Shown here: piece after piece, positions 1 through 8,530 of the stretch | Position numbering within the stretch: position 1 is the first letter of the stretch | Layout of the letters: each line of letters begins with the position of its first letter | Source: Dehalococcoidia bacterium | Lineage (GTDB): Bacteria > Chloroflexota > Dehalococcoidia > Bin125 | Length of the DNA: 35,731 nucleotides | Direction of reading: 5' to 3' | Assembly (NCBI GenBank): GCA_007571275.1 | Contig: RKRS01000050.1 | Coordinates: 1-35,731 of the forward strand | Program-made: the position numbers and the translations under genes | The notes under the pieces: model-generated | The model's input: the letters and a program-made list of their open reading frames with translations, nothing else | Databases searched by the model: none | Told to the model about the DNA's origin: nothing

Positions 1-2
1 GG

Positions 3-839
3 TTGCTCGTGCCGGTGGCGATTCTGGCGATGGGTTGGTTCTGGTCGCATCGGATGCGCAAGCCAACCCTGTTGATTCCGGCGATCATGATCGCCGGCTG
101 GATCGTCTACCTCTTCATCGATCCCTGGTTCCTCTCCTCCTTCCCCTCGCGCAAGCCGGCGGAGGCGGGAATATTCTCCGCGGTCACCGGCACCCTCTAC
201 ATGATGGTGATTACAGCCGCCGTGGCGTTCCCGCTCGGAGTCGGCGCGGCCATCTACCTCGAGGAATACGCGAGACGCAACTGGTTCTCACGGATGATCC
301 AGGTCAATATCTCGAACCTCGCCGGCGTGCCTTCGATCATCTACGGCCTGCTCGGCCTGCAGGTCTTCGTTCGCGTACTGGAGTTTGAACGCTCGGTGCT
401 GGCCGGCGCCTGCACAATGGCGTTGCTGGTCATGCCGATCATCATCGTCTCGGCCCAGGAGGCGCTGCGTACCGTGCCGCCGTCGATGCGCGAGGCGGCC
501 TACGCGGTCGGCGCGACCCGCTGGCAGGTGATCCGTTATCACGTATTGCCCTACGCCTTCGGCGGAATGCTGACCGGCAACATCCTGGCGATGTCCCGCG
601 CGATCGGTGAGACGGCGCCGCTCATCGCGATCGGCGCGCTCACCTTCATCGCCTTCCTGGCCGACTCACCGACGGACGATTTCACCGTACTGCCGATTCA
701 AATATTCAATTGGGTTGCTCGTCCGCAGAGCGGCTTCCATGAGATCGCGGCGTCGGGAATCATCGTGCTGATGGTCATCCTGTTACTGATGAACGCGGCA
801 GCGATCATCATGCGCCAACGCACCCGCACGGACTGGTAG
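3..839 (+). CDS. pstA: Phosphate ABC transporter permease PstA (5' end cut by window)
   Basis: This is the inner-membrane permease subunit of the high-affinity phosphate importer PstSCAB. It pairs with PstC and couples ATP hydrolysis by PstB to phosphate passage. About 278 residues are visible, with membrane segments near residues 1-12, 22-40, 60-85, 100-125, 130-150, 195-220 and 250-270. The cytoplasmic EAA-type loop that docks the ATPase is seen around residues 160-205 ([14 protein letters not shown], then [10 protein letters not shown]). Reading is open to the first base, so the true start and part of the N-terminus probably lie upstream; the TTG at base 3 is only where the frame begins. 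PstB and PhoU follow on the same strand, as in the classical pst operon. The upstream promoter and any Pho box are outside the window. Confidence 0.93.
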   Translation: MLVPVAILAMGWFWSHRMRKPTLLIPAIMIAGWIVYLFIDPWFLSSFPSRKPAEAGIFSAVTGTLYMMVITAAVAFPLGVGAAIYLEEYARRNWFSRMIQVNISNLAGVPSIIYGLLGLQVFVRVLEFERSVLAGACTMALLVMPIIIVSAQEALRTVPPSMREAAYAVGATRWQVIRYHVLPYAFGGMLTGNILAMSRAIGETAPLIAIGALTFIAFLADSPTDDFTVLPIQIFNWVARPQSGFHEIAASGIIVLMVILLLMNAAAIIMRQRTRTDW

Positions 840-882
840 ATTCACACTCCACAGGTGGAGGGACACTGAGGGGGAGACCGAG

Positions 883-1821
883 ATGGCACGCAACTTCTTC
901 ACCGTGATGCGATCGAGCGCGCCGAGCAGTACTGCAGAGCGAGGCACGGTCACCGCGCCGCCGCCACCGTCGAACATGAAAGAGGAGGCCGCGGCCGGCG
1001 TCGGCGTACATCTCGACCCCAGTCTGGGCGCGGTGCGGCACGAGATCACCGAAGCAGTCGAGATGGCGCTCGAACTGCGGGACGTCTCGGCGTACTACGG
1101 CACGTTTCAGGCAGTGGACCGGATCACTCTGCCGATTCCCAGGAATCGTGTCACGGCGTTGATCGGCCCGTCCGGCTGCGGTAAGTCCACGCTGCTGCGC
1201 TGTCTCAATCGGCTGAACGACCTCATCCCGGGCGCGCGGATTGAAGGCAACATCGAGTTTGAAGGACGCAACCTGCTGGACCCGAACGTCGACGCCGTCG
1301 ACGTCCGCCGCCGAATCGGGATGGTCTTCCAGAAGCCCAACCCGTTCCCCAAGTCGATCTATGAAAACGTCGCGTTCGGCGCTCGAATCAACGGGTATTC
1401 GGGCGACATGGATCGACTGGTCGAAGATTCCCTGCGTCGGGCTGCGCTCTGGAGTGAAGTCAAGGACGAGTTGAACAAGTCCGGGCTGGCGCTGTCCGGC
1501 GGTCAGCAGCAACGACTGTGTATCGCCCGCGCCATCGCGGTGCAGCCCGAGATCATCCTGATGGATGAGCCGGCCTCGGCGCTTGACCCCGTCGCCACGC
1601 TGAAAATCGAAGACCTGATGCGCGAACTGGCCGAGCACTACACGATCGTCGTGGTGACCCACAACATGCAGCAGGCTGGTCGCGTGTCCGACTACACGGC
1701 GTTCCTGCTGGCCGGTGAGGAGCGGGTCGGGCGACTGGTCGAATTCGGCCCGACACAGGAAATTTTCACGAACCCGCTGGATCAGCGGACGGAAGACTAC
1801 ATTACTGGCAGGTATGGCTAA
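883..1821 (+). CDS. pstB: Phosphate ABC transporter ATP-binding protein PstB
   Basis: This is the cytoplasmic ATPase of the Pst phosphate importer. The 312-residue product has Walker [10 protein letters not shown] (95-103), Q-loop Q150, signature LSGGQQQR (204-211), Walker B IILMDEP (224-230) and H-loop His260. The C-terminal [11 protein letters not shown] motif is typical of PstB. The protein carries about 60 extra N-terminal residues, rich in Ser, Pro and Ala, before the usual PstB beginning at Met61 (ATG 1063). The ATG at 883 is preferred because a strong AGGGGGAGA ribosome site lies just before it, whereas the ATG at 1063 has no clear one; a shorter product from 1063 is possible. It lies 43 bases after pstA and 48 before phoU, consistent with one transcript. 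Confidence 0.95.
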   Translation: MARNFFTVMRSSAPSSTAERGTVTAPPPPSNMKEEAAAGVGVHLDPSLGAVRHEITEAVEMALELRDVSAYYGTFQAVDRITLPIPRNRVTALIGPSGCGKSTLLRCLNRLNDLIPGARIEGNIEFEGRNLLDPNVDAVDVRRRIGMVFQKPNPFPKSIYENVAFGARINGYSGDMDRLVEDSLRRAALWSEVKDELNKSGLALSGGQQQRLCIARAIAVQPEIILMDEPASALDPVATLKIEDLMRELAEHYTIVVVTHNMQQAGRVSDYTAFLLAGEERVGRLVEFGPTQEIFTNPLDQRTEDYITGRYG

Positions 1822-1869
1822 CCTGCTCAGTGATGGGAACAACGAATCCGCCCGGACAGCGAGGTGCGT

Positions 1870-2562
1870 ATGTCAACCGTTCGGCTGACGTATTCCGCTG
1901 ATCGGGCAGATGTCCTGGACCGTCTTCGCCTTCAGCAGGCACGGGCTGACCGTTCGATCGTTGACGCGATGCAAGCGCTGCTCCGTCGCGACCTTGTGCT
2001 TGCTCGGCAGGTGTGCGAGGCCGATCACGACGCGAAACAGGTGCGCTACGCGATCGAGGAAGCAGTGACCAGCATCATCGCGCTGCAACAGCCGGTTGCT
2101 GGAGATCTGCGCGAATTGATGTCGATCATCGCGATCACGCTCAACCTCGAGCGGATCGCTGGCCATGCTGAGGGCATCGCTCGCAACGCCATCTTCCTCG
2201 AGGATGACCCGGTCGCTGCGACCGAGCCTGACCTGTGGCGCATGGCTGACGTCGTGCGCGAGATGTTGCAGTCAGCGACACGCTCCTTCCTGGAACGCGA
2301 TCAGCGCCTGGCGCGCTTCACGGCGAAGCGGGACGATGAAGTCGACGAACTGTACGGCGACATTCACGAACGCCTGATCGCCAGGCTGGCCGGCGTCGAG
2401 CGCGGCGCGGAGGAGTTCGACGCCATCACGCATGTACTCTGGTGCTCGCACAATCTCGAGCGCATCGGTGACCGCGCCCTGAACATCTGCGAGCGCACGA
2501 TCTTCCAGGTCACCGGTCGATTTGAGCGCCTGACCGGTCCCGACGACGAGGCGGCGTCTTAA
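1870..2562 (+). CDS. phoU: Phosphate signalling regulator PhoU
   Basis: PhoU is a cytoplasmic three-helix-bundle protein, duplicated in tandem, that links Pst transport activity to the PhoR/PhoB-type sensor and keeps phosphate uptake in check. The 230-residue product shows both helical repeats: NLERIAGHAEGIARN in the first half and NLERIGDRALNICERT in the second. The second repeat keeps the usual E-x-x-x-D metal-site spacing; in the first the Asp position is occupied by another residue. The ATG at 1870 is chosen over the in-frame GTG at 1864 because GAGGT at 1861-1865 makes a ribosome site for 1870 only. Position directly after pstB is the standard arrangement. Length matches the family. Confidence 0.93.
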   Translation: MSTVRLTYSADRADVLDRLRLQQARADRSIVDAMQALLRRDLVLARQVCEADHDAKQVRYAIEEAVTSIIALQQPVAGDLRELMSIIAITLNLERIAGHAEGIARNAIFLEDDPVAATEPDLWRMADVVREMLQSATRSFLERDQRLARFTAKRDDEVDELYGDIHERLIARLAGVERGAEEFDAITHVLWCSHNLERIGDRALNICERTIFQVTGRFERLTGPDDEAAS

Positions 2563-2601
2563 CGCACCCCGAAGCCGACGCATTCGCTCTAGCCTTCGCT
2601 C

Positions 2602-3177
2602 ATGGAAGCATTGGTGATCGCCCTGATCCGAGTGGCCGGCTCACTGCCGGTGCTGCGCTGGGCGTTCGTCGGCGGGTTGATCGCCGTCTTCGTCGATCTC
2701 TCTGACCTGTTCCTACGCCAGGCAATCGATCTGGGCGGTCTGCCGAACTACCAGGAGTGGGACAAGTGGGTCGACCAGGTGTATATCTGGTTGTTCTTGG
2801 TGGTCGCGCTGCGCTGGTCGGGCTGGGAGCGGCGGGTTGCACTGGGACTCTTCGGCTGGCGTCTGATCGGCTTCGTCGCGTTCGTGGCTGGGGCCGGACG
2901 CGACATCCTGATCTACTTCCCGCACGTCTTCGAGTTCTGGTTCCTCTTCGTCGCGGCCAGACCGCACTGGCCGTCACGACTACGTCCAGGCTGGGCGCAG
3001 GCCGCGGATGGTACCCCGGCGCCGCTCACGCGGGCTGAGGCGGCGCGTTGGTTACTGTTCCTCGCGGCGCTCAAGATCTTTCATGAGTACACGCTGCATA
3101 CGGGCAAGTGGTTCGACAACTTCTCTGCCTTCGAGGCGGCGGAGGCGATCTGGGACTTCGTCAGCGGGCCGTTCTAG
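2602..3177 (+). CDS. Hypothetical multi-spanning membrane protein
   Basis: I do not recognise a named family. The 191-residue product is strongly hydrophobic with four or five probable membrane segments (about residues 17-38, 60-72, 80-98, 105-122 and 145-162) and many Trp and Phe residues, including EFWFLFVAARPHW. There is no signal peptide cleavage site or enzymatic motif. The start ATG at 2602 has no evident ribosome site, so translation may be weak or leaderless. It sits 39 bases after phoU and could be the tail of the pst transcript, but nothing links it to phosphate. The length and clean reading frame support a real gene. Confidence 0.7.
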   Translation: MEALVIALIRVAGSLPVLRWAFVGGLIAVFVDLSDLFLRQAIDLGGLPNYQEWDKWVDQVYIWLFLVVALRWSGWERRVALGLFGWRLIGFVAFVAGAGRDILIYFPHVFEFWFLFVAARPHWPSRLRPGWAQAADGTPAPLTRAEAARWLLFLAALKIFHEYTLHTGKWFDNFSAFEAAEAIWDFVSGPF

Positions 3178-3290
3178 CCTGTTCTGGCGATGTGGCAGGT
3201 TTCGATCAGGAATACCGCATCGACAGGCTCGATCTCGGGGTATCCTGCCCATATTGCGCGTTTGATCTGAGCAGGTTCCTGGAGTAGACA

Positions 3291-4238
3291 ATGACGACTA
3301 GTGCGGCGGTTCCGCCGATTCGTCCCGACGAGATGTTGGCGGAGCAGCATGTGACCTGCCGCGACCTGTTCAAGATCTACAAGATCGCCGACCTCGAAGT
3401 CGTCGCCTTGCGCGGGCTCGACCTGACCGTTGGCCGCGGAGAGGTGCTGGCCATTGTCGGCGCGTCCGGTTCGGGTAAGTCGACCCTGCTCAACGTCCTG
3501 GCCGGCCTCGATGTCCCGTCAGCTGGTCAGGCCTACGTCAATAAAGCGGACCTGCTCGCCCTGACCGAGCAGGAACTGGTTGACTACCGACGCGAGGAAG
3601 TCGGCTTCGTCTGGCAGCAGACCGGTCGCAACCTGATTCCCTATCTCAATGCCCAGCAGAACATTGAGGTGCCAATGATCCTCGCTGGTCGCCCGCGCAA
3701 ACATGCCCGAGAGCGAGCGCTCGAATTGCTCGAAGCTGTCGGATTGATGAACAAACGACGACAGCGTCCCGACCAGCTCTCGGGCGGTGAGCAGCAACGC
3801 GTATCAATCGGCGTGGCGCTGGCCAACGACCCACCCTTGCTCCTGGCCGATGAGCCCACCGGTGAGCTGGACACGCATACCTCCGAAGAGATTTTCCAAC
3901 TGTTCCGCAACCTCTCAAATCAATTCGGACTGACGATCATCATCGTCACGCACGACCCGGCGATCGCATCGCGGGTTGACCGTGTCGTCGCCATTCGCGA
4001 CGGTACGATCGCGACGGAGACGGTGCGTCGCGTCGAAAATGCCGGGACCGAGATCGCTGAAGTGGTCCATGAAGAGTTCGCCGTGGTCGACGGCGCCGGG
4101 CGGCTACAGATTCCCAAGCCGTTGCTCGAACAGGTCGCGCTCGGCCGCAGGGCATACGTCGATTCACGCGACGGGCGGATCGTGATCACGCCGGCGCACG
4201 AGGCCGACGCCGGCGATGAAGAGGCTGAACAACGATGA
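3291..4238 (+). CDS. ABC transporter ATPase, LolD/MacB type, with AbrB-like tail
   Basis: This is a cytoplasmic ATPase of the LolD/FtsE/MacB class, which usually drives lipoprotein or antibiotic efflux permeases. The 315-residue product has Walker A GASGSGKST (57-65), Q-loop in GFVWQQ (105-110), signature LSGGEQQR (163-170), Walker B LLLADEP (183-189) and H-loop His221. After the ATPase core, residues 263-301 (AVVDGAGRLQIPKPLLEQ, ending GRIVITPA) resemble a swapped-hairpin AbrB/SpoVT fold, an unusual addition. A ribosome site TGGAG lies six bases before the ATG. The stop overlaps the next start in ATGA at 4235-4238, so the two ATPases are probably made in matched amounts. No permease gene is adjacent. 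Confidence 0.88.
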   Translation: MTTSAAVPPIRPDEMLAEQHVTCRDLFKIYKIADLEVVALRGLDLTVGRGEVLAIVGASGSGKSTLLNVLAGLDVPSAGQAYVNKADLLALTEQELVDYRREEVGFVWQQTGRNLIPYLNAQQNIEVPMILAGRPRKHARERALELLEAVGLMNKRRQRPDQLSGGEQQRVSIGVALANDPPLLLADEPTGELDTHTSEEIFQLFRNLSNQFGLTIIIVTHDPAIASRVDRVVAIRDGTIATETVRRVENAGTEIAEVVHEEFAVVDGAGRLQIPKPLLEQVALGRRAYVDSRDGRIVITPAHEADAGDEEAEQR

Positions 4239-5332
4239 CATCTCCTCAGGCAACCAACGGCATGACCGCTCTCCGCAATCAGGACCTGGTCGTCGATGTC
4301 CAGGGCGTCTCGCGCAAGTTCGTGGTCGGCGGCGAGGATATCTGGGCCGTCCGTGATGTCTCGCTACAGGTTGCGCGAGGCGAGTTTGTCGCGTTGATTG
4401 GACGCTCTGGTTCGGGCAAAACGACGCTGCTCAATCTGATCGCCGGATTGGATTCCCCGACCTCAGGGCATGTCACGATCGACGGGGAGAACATCACCGA
4501 TTACACCGAGCGTCAGCTGACCCAACTGCGTCGTCACCGTGTCGGATTTGTCTTCCAGTCCTTCGGACTGCTGCCGCTGCTCTCGGCGTACGAGAACGTT
4601 GAGCTGTCGTTGCGAATTGCAGGTGCCGGCATCCGCGAGCGTCGCCGTCGCGCTGAGGAATTGCTTGAGGCGGTCGGACTCGCCGGGCGCGCTCGCCACC
4701 GACCGTACGAACTGTCTGGTGGCGAGCAACAGCGGGTCGCCATCGCTCGGGCGTTGGCCAACTCACCGGCCCTGATTCTGGCCGACGAGCCAACCGGGGA
4801 GTTGGACTCCACGACCGCCGTTTCGATTTTCCGACTGCTACACGACCTGGTCGTCGAGCAGGGCGTCACGATCATCACGACCACACATGACCGCACCGTG
4901 ATGGAACTGGTGCCGCGGGTCGAAGAGATGAGGGATGGTCGGTTGTTGCAGCCCGAAGAGCAGGAATTGTTCCGCTACACGGTCCGCGACGAGCGTTCGC
5001 GCTTCGCTGCCGATCTACCCACCGACATCCAGGATGAGGTCTCGGCCGTGCGATCGCACGCCGCCGATTTCGCGCCGACGGTGGAAGAACGCGTCGCGGC
5101 GGAACGCGCCGCTCATCCGGAGCTAACCGAAGCCCAGGCGCGCCACGTGTTCGGCGCTGATCGCGAAGAGCCTGAGCCGTCTGCGATCGGGTCTGCTGCG
5201 GCAGCGGACGCGACCGACGAAACCTGGCAGCCGCAGATTCCCGATCCGGAGCCGCCCAGCGAAGAAGAAGCGTCGTTTGCTCCTCCCGCTGGTGTTGAGC
5301 GACCGGTCTGGGCGCGACCACGCGACGAGTAA
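4235..5332 (+). CDS. ABC transporter ATPase, LolD/MacB type, with long acidic tail
   Basis: This second LolD/MacB-class ATPase is coupled by a four-base ATGA overlap to the first. The 365-residue product has Walker A GRSGSGKTT (56-64), signature LSGGEQQR (160-167), Walker B ILADEP (181-186) and H-loop His218. Residues from about 247 to 365 form a long Glu/Asp/Ala/Pro-rich tail with no recognised fold, about 120 residues more than LolD. Two different ATPases side by side suggest a heterodimeric motor for a permease encoded elsewhere. The substrate is unknown. The gene ends three bases from the stop of the convergent lipoprotein gene, leaving no room for a separate terminator. Confidence 0.87.
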   Translation: MTSPQATNGMTALRNQDLVVDVQGVSRKFVVGGEDIWAVRDVSLQVARGEFVALIGRSGSGKTTLLNLIAGLDSPTSGHVTIDGENITDYTERQLTQLRRHRVGFVFQSFGLLPLLSAYENVELSLRIAGAGIRERRRRAEELLEAVGLAGRARHRPYELSGGEQQRVAIARALANSPALILADEPTGELDSTTAVSIFRLLHDLVVEQGVTIITTTHDRTVMELVPRVEEMRDGRLLQPEEQELFRYTVRDERSRFAADLPTDIQDEVSAVRSHAADFAPTVEERVAAERAAHPELTEAQARHVFGADREEPEPSAIGSAAAADATDETWQPQIPDPEPPSEEEASFAPPAGVERPVWARPRDE

Positions 5333-5335
5333 CGA

Positions 5336-6085
5336 CTAAGGCTCGGTCTCGACCTTGGTCAGAATGAAGCGACGCGGCTGCTGATCCCAGCGAATCAGGC
5401 GGTGTGGCGGATCGATCGCGTACCAGGCGCGGGAGATTTCCACGCCCGGCGTCGCCACGACCTGCCAGACGACCACGTCGCCGTCGGGGCTGCGCAGCGT
5501 GTCCTGCCCGCGCACCGCAACCTGAACGACCTGGCTGCGGCGCTGGACGACGTTCACCGAGCGATAGGTCAGCTCCAGGTCCTGCTCGAACGCCAGCGTG
5601 CGCCAGAGCCAGGCCGACGAGTCATTGTCGAAGGCAAACGCGCCGGCCTCGACGGTTTCTTCAGTGACTTCGCCGTCTTCATCGAGGATCACCTCGGCCG
5701 AAATTTCCGCGTCGGCATTGATGCGGTACGTCGCCTCCGCGGTGAGCGTCTCCTCCGACGACTCCGCGTGTCGCTGGTAGCGAAGCGGTTGCAGCGTGTC
5801 GGCGTCAACCCAGACGCTCACTCGATCCGTTACCGTGCCATCTTCGCTGTCAAGAGTGAACTGCAGCGACAGCAGGTACTCGTCGTCCTGGCGAATGGTT
5901 TCCAGCACGAGCGTCCCCAGCCTGGTGTCGGTCTGGTCGAGCATGTCGTAGTGCAGCCGCTCAAAGTCCGGCCACGAGATCTGCGAGACAGGATTTTCAG
6001 GATCGTTGAAACCAGCCTCGGAGCCACAGGCGACGAAGATTCCGACCATCCCGGCCAGGAACACAGCGAACAACGACCGCGTCAC
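5336..6085 (-). CDS. Putative lipoprotein of unknown function
   Basis: The 249-residue product begins with a lipoprotein signal: Thr-Arg-Ser, a hydrophobic run and lipobox FVAC with the lipidated Cys at residue 20, followed by GSEAG. The mature part is rich in beta-strand-like sequence with alternating acidic and hydrophobic residues. Its end (WYAIDPPHRLIRW) recalls DUF3108 or LolA/LolB-like proteins, but I cannot assign it firmly. The GTG start at 6085 is chosen because it overlaps the stop of the methyltransferase gene in GTGA and gives a clean signal peptide; a longer frame reaching 6175 would bury the signal internally. It is the last gene of a long minus-strand operon. Confidence 0.72.
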   Translation of the reverse strand: MTRSLFAVFLAGMVGIFVACGSEAGFNDPENPVSQISWPDFERLHYDMLDQTDTRLGTLVLETIRQDDEYLLSLQFTLDSEDGTVTDRVSVWVDADTLQPLRYQRHAESSEETLTAEATYRINADAEISAEVILDEDGEVTEETVEAGAFAFDNDSSAWLWRTLAFEQDLELTYRSVNVVQRRSQVVQVAVRGQDTLRSPDGDVVVWQVVATPGVEISRAWYAIDPPHRLIRWDQQPRRFILTKVETEP

Positions 6086-7458
6086 TGCAGAGTCCCAATG
6101 ACGCCCTGCGCCCGAAGACGCGGCTTCAGGTCGGCCTGCGAACCATTGCCTTTGGTCGAATTGCATGCCCCACAAAGCAGCTGCAGGTTATCGAGATGAT
6201 CGGAACCACCTCTCGATCGTGGAACGATGTGGTCGACTGTGAAATTGCGAAAGGGAAACGCGGAGTTGCAACCGGCGCAGATGCCTTCCTGTTTGCCGAA
6301 GAGGGTGTGCTTGTGCGTGCGGTAGTTCGGCAATGTCCCGAAGTCAGTTCGCTGAGGCACGTCATCGCGGACGATGATGTCCCCGAACATGCCAAGCTCA
6401 TTTCGCATTCGTTGCTGCACGAGTTGAGCGGCGCGTGGAGCGATATCAATGCCAATCCACTGGCGCGGTTCTTCGACTTCCTGGTTGCCTGCTCGGCGTC
6501 TCATTCCCTCAGCGGCAACACAGGCGGTTGCGCAACCTGCATAGGGATCGAGCACCATATCCCCTGGCCTGGAAGAAGCCCGGATGATGCGGTCAAGCAA
6601 TTTCAACGGCTTTTGCGTGGGATATCCGGTTCGTTCCTTCTTGGGAGTGTGCATCATATCCGGAATGTCGTTCCAGACACTGCCAACCAATCGATCCTCG
6701 ACGAGATATCCACCTCGTTCCTCCACGAAGTACTTGATTCGGATATTCCCGGTACGCGTGACATGGATGCGCCCTGCTGCGCTCAACCGCTCGATGCTCT
6801 CGTCCGTGTAGTCGCCACGCGGCGCCGTGCGGAACCAGCGTCCGTCAGCACCCCGTTGATAGCCGTTTGCAGATGCTTCCTGTATCGGGATGAGGCGCTC
6901 TCCGTACACACTGTGATAGGTGTGGCCTCCGCCGTTGCTGTAGAAAAGAATGTCGTCATGGTTGCGGGGAAACTGGTTTGCAACTGCCTTGGCGCCACGT
7001 CCACCGTAATGCCAGATGATCTCGTTGCGATGACGATCTGTGCCGAACACCGCGTCCATTGCGAGTTTGAGATAGTGGCCGGCATTCGGATCGCAATGAA
7101 GGTAGATGCTACCTGCAGGCTTGAGTAACCGCTTCATCTCGATGAGACGTACACTCATGTATATCAGGTAAGCCTGCATGGACTTACTGTGGGTCAGCCC
7201 CGCAGTCTTGATCACCGAGTACAGAGCAGGTTCCCGTTCATCGATTTCTCCATGCCATTCCAGGTCAACATCTTTGAGGGTCCATGTGTCCTGAAATTCG
7301 GCGCCAGCTGCGTCGGAGCCAATTGGAGCTGCATAGTTGTGGTTGGAATTAAAAGGCGGATCGAGATAGATCAGATCAACGCTATCGGAATTCAACCCCC
7401 GCATAATCGGGAGATTGTCACCGGTAAAGAACGTGCGATTTTTCCAGTTGGGATGCAT
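6082..7458 (-). CDS. DNA methyltransferase fused to a C-terminal HNH nuclease domain
   Basis: The 458-residue product joins two domains. Residues 1-365 are an N6-adenine/N4-cytosine DNA methyltransferase of beta order: catalytic DPPF (33-36, within IYLDPPFNSN), TGYPTQKP (277-284), then the AdoMet-binding motif VLDPYAGCATA (302-312). Residues 380-445 are an HNH nuclease with zinc ligands Cys394, Cys397, Cys429 and Cys432, the core TVDHIVPRSRGG (407-418) and Asn433. Methylation of specific DNA sites is expected; nicking or cleavage by the HNH part is inferred. ATG 7458 lies four bases after the threonine aldolase stop, so it is preferred over a longer frame from 7536. Base composition is lower in GC than the neighbours (25 of 60 at 7321-7380 against 41 of 60 at 7981-8040), which suggests acquisition by transfer. 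Confidence 0.9.
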   Translation of the reverse strand: MHPNWKNRTFFTGDNLPIMRGLNSDSVDLIYLDPPFNSNHNYAAPIGSDAAGAEFQDTWTLKDVDLEWHGEIDEREPALYSVIKTAGLTHSKSMQAYLIYMSVRLIEMKRLLKPAGSIYLHCDPNAGHYLKLAMDAVFGTDRHRNEIIWHYGGRGAKAVANQFPRNHDDILFYSNGGGHTYHSVYGERLIPIQEASANGYQRGADGRWFRTAPRGDYTDESIERLSAAGRIHVTRTGNIRIKYFVEERGGYLVEDRLVGSVWNDIPDMMHTPKKERTGYPTQKPLKLLDRIIRASSRPGDMVLDPYAGCATACVAAEGMRRRAGNQEVEEPRQWIGIDIAPRAAQLVQQRMRNELGMFGDIIVRDDVPQRTDFGTLPNYRTHKHTLFGKQEGICAGCNSAFPFRNFTVDHIVPRSRGGSDHLDNLQLLCGACNSTKGNGSQADLKPRLRAQGVIGTLQ

Positions 7459-7462
7459 GGTG

Positions 7463-8530
7463 TCATCCAGGGCCGATTTCTGCTTCGGCCATGCGACGCA
7501 GGGCTTCGGCGCAGTCCTCACTGGTGACATCAGCATGGGTGACCAGACGGATTTTGGTCCGGTCTGGAGTGGTCACGAGCACGCCGATCCGCTTCAGCTC
7601 AGCCTGTAGCTTCGGCGACGGCGCCGGGTCACTGGATGTGTCGAGCTGCGCGATGATGATGTTCGTCTCCACGCGCTCGGGGTTGACGTCGAAACCGAGC
7701 TCGGCCAGTCCACGTGTGAGCTGTCGCGCGTTGGCGTGATCGTCGTGCAGACGATCTACCATCTGATCGAGGGCGACCAGTCCCGCCGCCGCCAGAATCC
7801 CGGCCTGCCGCATACCGCCGCCGACCAGTTTGCGAGTGCGGCGAGCCTGGGCGATGAACGCCTCGTCGCCACAGATCAGCGAGCCGACCGGCGCTCCGAG
7901 TCCTTTGGAGAGGCAGAAGGTCACGCTGTCAGCCGGCGCGGCGAGTTCGGCCACGCTGTGTCCCGAGGCGACGGCTGCGTTGAAGATGCGCGCCCCATCG
8001 AGGTGCACGCGCAGTCCCAGATCATGCGCGACGCCGGCGATCTCCTGCATCCGCTCAAGCGAAATGACCGTTCCGCCACAGAAGTTGTGGGTGTTCTCGA
8101 GCGCCAGCAGCGTCGTCCGCGGCTGATGCATGTCGTCTGGACGGACGGCGCCCGGGATCAGCTCGGGATCGAACCCGCCGTCCGGCTGGTTCGGCAGTGT
8201 CGTCGCGAGCACGCCGCCCAGTCTCGACACGCCGCCTGCTTCTGAGCGCACGATGTGCGCGCGATCGCCGACCAGTAATTCGTCACCGGCTCTGGTCTGA
8301 GATAGCAGCGACACTAGGTTGGCCATCGTCCCGCTGGATACGTACAACGCCGCCTCTTTGCCAGTGACGGCCGCGGCCTGCTGCTCCAGTTTGATGATCG
8401 TCGGATCTTCGCCGAATACGTCGTCGCCGACCTCTGCTTCGTACATGGCCTGGCGCATTGCCGGCGTCGGCTTGGTCACGGTGTCGGAGCGCAGATCGAT
8501 CAATGGCCGTTCGCTCTGGTTGAGGGTCAC
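7463..8530 (-). CDS. ltaE: Low-specificity L-threonine aldolase
   Basis: This PLP-dependent, fold-type I cytoplasmic enzyme cleaves L-threonine or L-allo-threonine to glycine and acetaldehyde. The 355-residue product begins IDLRSDTVTKPT (11-22), a family hallmark, and has SSGTMANL (65-72), ENTHN (145-149), HLDGARIFNA (176-185) and the PLP lysine Lys209 in CLSKGLGAPVGS. Length is normal for the family (about 340-350). The GTG start at 8530 overlaps the stop of the preceding gene in GTGA and has AAGGA just upstream, so it is chosen over a much longer frame with an Arg-rich, non-conserved leader. Translational coupling with the upstream unknown protein is likely. It could also act on beta-hydroxy amino acids other than threonine. 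Confidence 0.93.
   Translation of the reverse strand: MTLNQSERPLIDLRSDTVTKPTPAMRQAMYEAEVGDDVFGEDPTIIKLEQQAAAVTGKEAALYVSSGTMANLVSLLSQTRAGDELLVGDRAHIVRSEAGGVSRLGGVLATTLPNQPDGGFDPELIPGAVRPDDMHQPRTTLLALENTHNFCGGTVISLERMQEIAGVAHDLGLRVHLDGARIFNAAVASGHSVAELAAPADSVTFCLSKGLGAPVGSLICGDEAFIAQARRTRKLVGGGMRQAGILAAAGLVALDQMVDRLHDDHANARQLTRGLAELGFDVNPERVETNIIIAQLDTSSDPAPSPKLQAELKRIGVLVTTPDRTKIRLVTHADVTSEDCAEALRRMAEAEIGPG

Noticed and set aside
808-1842. Open frame opposite pstB (344 codons)
   Set aside because: No motif, and pstB on the plus strand is unambiguous.
6196-7128. Open frame opposite the methyltransferase (310 codons)
   Set aside because: No recognisable domain; the minus-strand methyltransferase-HNH motifs are complete.
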